Positions 62,007 to 64,000 of a stretch of 64,000 nucleotides of DNA are shown piece by piece (position 1 is the first letter of the stretch; every line of letters begins with the position of its first letter). A program made the translations under genes and the position numbers. The stretch covers positions 248,001-312,000 of the forward strand of contig NZ_FNAH01000001.1 in assembly GCF_900101865.1 (NCBI RefSeq). Direction: 5' to 3'. A model generated the notes under the pieces. The model did no database searches. It saw nothing but the letters and a program-made list of their open reading frames with translations, and was not told the origin of the DNA. The stretch comes from Paracoccus isoporae. Its GTDB lineage: Bacteria > Pseudomonadota > Alphaproteobacteria > Rhodobacterales > Rhodobacteraceae.

Positions 62007-62795
62007 TCAGCCGTCGGCCTTTGCCTCCACCGAGATCTCCAGTTCGATCTCGTCATCCACCGCGGGCACGAAGGCGCTCAGACCGTAATCGGAGCGGTCG
62101 ATCTCGCCCTCGGCGGAGAAGCCGATCGTCGGCTGCTGCGTGATCGGGTCCAGCCCGGCGCCGTTGAACTCCACATCCAGCGTCACCTGCCGCGTCACAC
62201 CGTTCAGCGTCAGATCGCCGGTCACGCGGGCCTCTTCGTCGTCATCCTCGACCTCGACGCCGGTCGAGACGAAAGTGACAATCGGTGTGTCGCCGCTCAC
62301 GTCGAAGAAATCCGGGCCCATCAGATGTGTGTCCAACTCCGGCGAGACGGTGCGCAGCGCGTCGAGTGGAAACGACGCCTCGACCGTGGCCGCACCAAGA
62401 TCGGCCGGATCGAGCGTGATTGTGCCTTCCAGACCGTTCACGAAGCCGCGGGAGGTCGAGAATCCCATATGGTCATAGCTGAACATGATCTGGCTATGGG
62501 CGGGATCGAAGCTGTAGCTGCCGGCGTCGGGCATGGTGTCGTCATCGCCGGGTTTGGACATGACCGGCGCGCCAGCCTGCGGCTCCGACCCGGTGGCAGC
62601 GGGGGAGTCGCCGCCCGTCTGTTCGCCCTCTGCCGCGCCTTGGGTCGGCTGTGCGGCCTCGTTCGTCGCATCCGCGCTGTCGGTCGCCCCTGTCTCCTGC
62701 GCGAATGCCGCGCCACCGTGCCCGATTGACACCAGGATCGTTGCGGCGAGAAGATGGCGCTTGCGGATCGGTGTCGCGGTAAAAATCGTGAACAT
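62007..62795 (-). CDS. YceI family periplasmic protein
   Basis: A 262-residue exported protein. After a signal peptide (about 1-32, ending AFAQ) comes a Ser/Thr/Ala/Glu/Gln-rich linker of about 60 residues. The YceI domain follows, a lipocalin-like barrel that binds long isoprenoid or lipid-like ligands in solved structures (YSFDPAHSQIMFSYDHMGFSTSRG, ATVEASFPLDAL, FVSTGVEVE, GDLTLNGVTRQVTLDVEFNG read in parts). Its physiological role is open. The ATG at 62795 is preceded by AAGGAAAC and gives the clean signal peptide. It diverges from rpsF. Confidence 0.9.
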   Translation of the reverse strand: MFTIFTATPIRKRHLLAATILVSIGHGGAAFAQETGATDSADATNEAAQPTQGAAEGEQTGGDSPAATGSEPQAGAPVMSKPGDDDTMPDAGSYSFDPAHSQIMFSYDHMGFSTSRGFVNGLEGTITLDPADLGAATVEASFPLDALRTVSPELDTHLMGPDFFDVSGDTPIVTFVSTGVEVEDDDEEARVTGDLTLNGVTRQVTLDVEFNGAGLDPITQQPTIGFSAEGEIDRSDYGLSAFVPAVDDEIELEISVEAKADG

Positions 62796-62897
62796 CAAAG
62801 TTTCCTTCAAACTGGATGGATACTGCATCCCGCAGCCAACGTCCCGCCTCTGGCGAGGTTCCAGCCACGGATCGGGCCGGTCACCACGCGAATCGGC

Positions 62898-62954
62898 TTG
62901 CATTGCCGGGTTTCGCCGCTATAAAGCCGCATCCTTCCGCAATCGCGAAACCGG
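62898..62954 (+). promoter_or_regulatory. Putative promoter and inverted repeat before rpsF
   Basis: TTGCAT (62898-62903), 16 bases, then TATAAA (62920-62925) resembles a sigma70 promoter for the ribosomal-protein operon. An inverted repeat, 62906-62916 with 62945-62954 (one bulged G), overlaps it, so it could be an operator rather than an mRNA structure. Confidence 0.4.
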
Positions 62955-63025
62955 CGCAGCCTCTCGTGGCGGGGCGCGGAAGGGGTGTCCCGCCGTTGAA
63001 GCCGCCTGAAACTGAAAGGTCTGAC

Positions 63026-63397
63026 ATGCCGCTTTATGAGCATGTGCTGATCGCCCGCCAGGACCTGTCGAACACGCAGGCCGAAGGGCTGGTCGAACAT
63101 TTTTCCACCGTGCTGGCCGATAATGGCGGCAAGGTGGTCGACAGCGAATACTGGGGTGTCCGCACCCTCGCCTACAAGATCAACAAGAACCGCAAGGGGC
63201 ATTACGCCTTCCTGCGCACCGACGCGCCTTCGGCCGCCGTGCAGGAGATGGAGCGTCTGGCCCGTCTGCATGACGACGTGATGCGCGTGATGTCGATCAA
63301 GGTCGACGCGCATAAGGAAGGCCCCTCGGTCCAGATGCAGAAGCGCGAAGAGCGGGGCGAGCGCCGCGAGCGTCGAGATCGCGACCGCGACAACTGA
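63026..63397 (+). CDS. rpsF: 30S ribosomal protein S6
   Basis: A 123-residue small-subunit protein that binds with S18 to the central platform. [34 protein letters not shown] and [11 protein letters not shown] are classical. The C-terminal tail is long and rich in Arg, Glu and Asp (about 100-123), as in many alphaproteobacteria, and could be a site of glutamylation or RNA contact. The ATG at 63026 follows GAAAGGTC. Gene order rpsF-rpsR-rplI is standard. Confidence 0.97.
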   Translation: MPLYEHVLIARQDLSNTQAEGLVEHFSTVLADNGGKVVDSEYWGVRTLAYKINKNRKGHYAFLRTDAPSAAVQEMERLARLHDDVMRVMSIKVDAHKEGPSVQMQKREERGERRERRDRDRDN

Positions 63398-63410
63398 GGA
63401 GAGCGAGAAT

Positions 63411-63638
63411 ATGGCAAACAAACCGTTTTTCCGTCGTCGCAAGGTCGATCCGTTCGGTGGCGATAACGCCCCCAAGATCGACTACAAGGACACCCGCCTG
63501 CTGCAGCGCTACATCAGCGAACGCGGCAAGATCGTGCCGTCGCGCATCACCGCCGTCTCGGCCAAGAACCAGCGCAAGCTGGCCCAGGCCATCAAGCGCG
63601 CGCGGTTCCTGGCGCTGCTGCCCTATGTCGTGAAATAA
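63411..63638 (+). CDS. rpsR: 30S ribosomal protein S18
   Basis: A 75-residue protein of the S18 family: [43 protein letters not shown] in parts, and [10 protein letters not shown] are all conserved. It starts 14 bases after rpsF with GAGGAGAG before the ATG. There is no zinc Cys pair, as usual in this group. S18 is the partner of S6. Confidence 0.97.
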   Translation: MANKPFFRRRKVDPFGGDNAPKIDYKDTRLLQRYISERGKIVPSRITAVSAKNQRKLAQAIKRARFLALLPYVVK

Positions 63639-63650
63639 GGAGGAAGACCG

Positions 63651-64000
63651 ATGCAAGTCATCCTGCTGGAACGCGTCTCCAAGCTTGGCGCGATGGGCGA
63701 TGTCGTCCGCGTCAAGGAGGGCTACGCCCGCAACTTCCTGCTGCCGCAGGGCAAGGCGCTGCGTGCCTCTGACGCCAATATCGCCGCCTTCGAGGCGCAG
63801 AAAGCCGCGCTCGTCGCCAAGAACGACGAATCCAAGGCCGATGCGCAGAAGGTCGCCGACAAGCTGAACGGCGAAACCTTCGTCATCATCCGCTCGGCCT
63901 CTGATGCCGGTGCGCTTTACGGCTCCGTCAGCCCGCGCGACGCGGCCGATGCCGCCAACGAGGCCGGCCACAGCGTCGATCGCAAACAGATCGTGCTCGG
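63651..64000 (+). CDS. rplI: 50S ribosomal protein L9 (3' end outside window)
   Basis: The first 116 residues of L9 are in the window. The N-terminal domain MQVILLERV, then [18 protein letters not shown] (with GAMGDVV), and the start of the long helix and C-terminal domain are standard. The site AAGGAGGAAG precedes the ATG. The gene runs past 64000, so the remainder is not seen. Confidence 0.96.
   Translation, partial: MQVILLERVSKLGAMGDVVRVKEGYARNFLLPQGKALRASDANIAAFEAQKAALVAKNDESKADAQKVADKLNGETFVIIRSASDAGALYGSVSPRDAADAANEAGHSVDRKQIVL

Noticed and set aside
62906-63025. S6:S18-binding leader in front of rpsF
   Set aside because: The main stem overlaps a plausible promoter, so much of it might not be transcribed, and the CCG-containing bulge of that motif was not identified.
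1-64000. CRISPR array, insertion sequence or prophage
   Set aside because: No regularly spaced identical repeats, transposase, integrase or phage structural genes were seen anywhere in the window.

Overview
The window is a GC-rich, densely coded bacterial chromosome segment. Protein content, short 1-4 nt gene overlaps and gene order all point to an alphaproteobacterium of the Rhodobacterales, most likely Paracoccus or a near relative. The genus is an inference from family resemblance. No rRNA, insertion sequence, prophage or CRISPR array is visible. Two tRNA genes are present (Thr-CGT and Phe-GAA), both on the minus strand.

Layout. 1-6290: the end of radC, a gap of about 590 bp with no supportable gene, a small DUF333-like lipoprotein, then the minus-strand set trkA-trkH-hfq-hflX (K+ uptake and RNA/ribosome GTPase genes). 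6351-12638: a complete alpha-glucoside ABC operon aglE-F-G-A-K with a built-in GH13 glucosidase, facing a Crp/Fnr-type regulator. 13826-25124: tRNA-Thr, a HemY-like protein, a mitofilin-like protein and hemD on the minus strand. These are followed by tsaD, a membrane protein, gpsA, a YciI protein and an EVE-domain protein, then gph facing glmU-glmS, which ends in a good intrinsic terminator. 25184-27295: an AT-rich island with phased GGTTAA motifs in front of a von Willebrand A plus Hint (Hedgehog/intein) protein; this is the most accessory-looking locus in the window. 27470-35215: an M20 amidohydrolase, moaA, a lipoprotein, and an operon of TRAP transporter (P, Q and M subunits), amidase and a small membrane protein.

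35578-48329: tRNA-Phe, yacG, a short RNase E/G, maf and infA. An orphan FliM-like protein follows, then a signalling cassette (acyl-CoA-type XRE regulator, response regulator, small membrane protein, and an SSS-transporter/histidine-kinase fusion). Next come a DUF815 ATPase joined to tatABC, marC, a retropepsin-like protease and holC. 48337-64000: pepA with an unusual internal insertion, then the envelope/RNA operon lptF-lptG-lptD-surA-pdxA-rsmA. It converges on a minus-strand run of prfA-prmC-DUF4167, with speB and a YceI protein upstream of that run. The window ends in rpsF-rpsR-rplI, cut in rplI.

Most genes are housekeeping. The loci worth a second look are: the VWA-Hint protein and its promoter; the SSS-kinase cassette with a symporter-small-subunit-like partner; a zinc-link-less RNase E/G translationally joined to the zinc protein YacG; a HemY-like protein carrying a LapB-like zinc ribbon; hairpins placed right after first operon genes; and an 11-bp phased degenerate repeat downstream of hflX.
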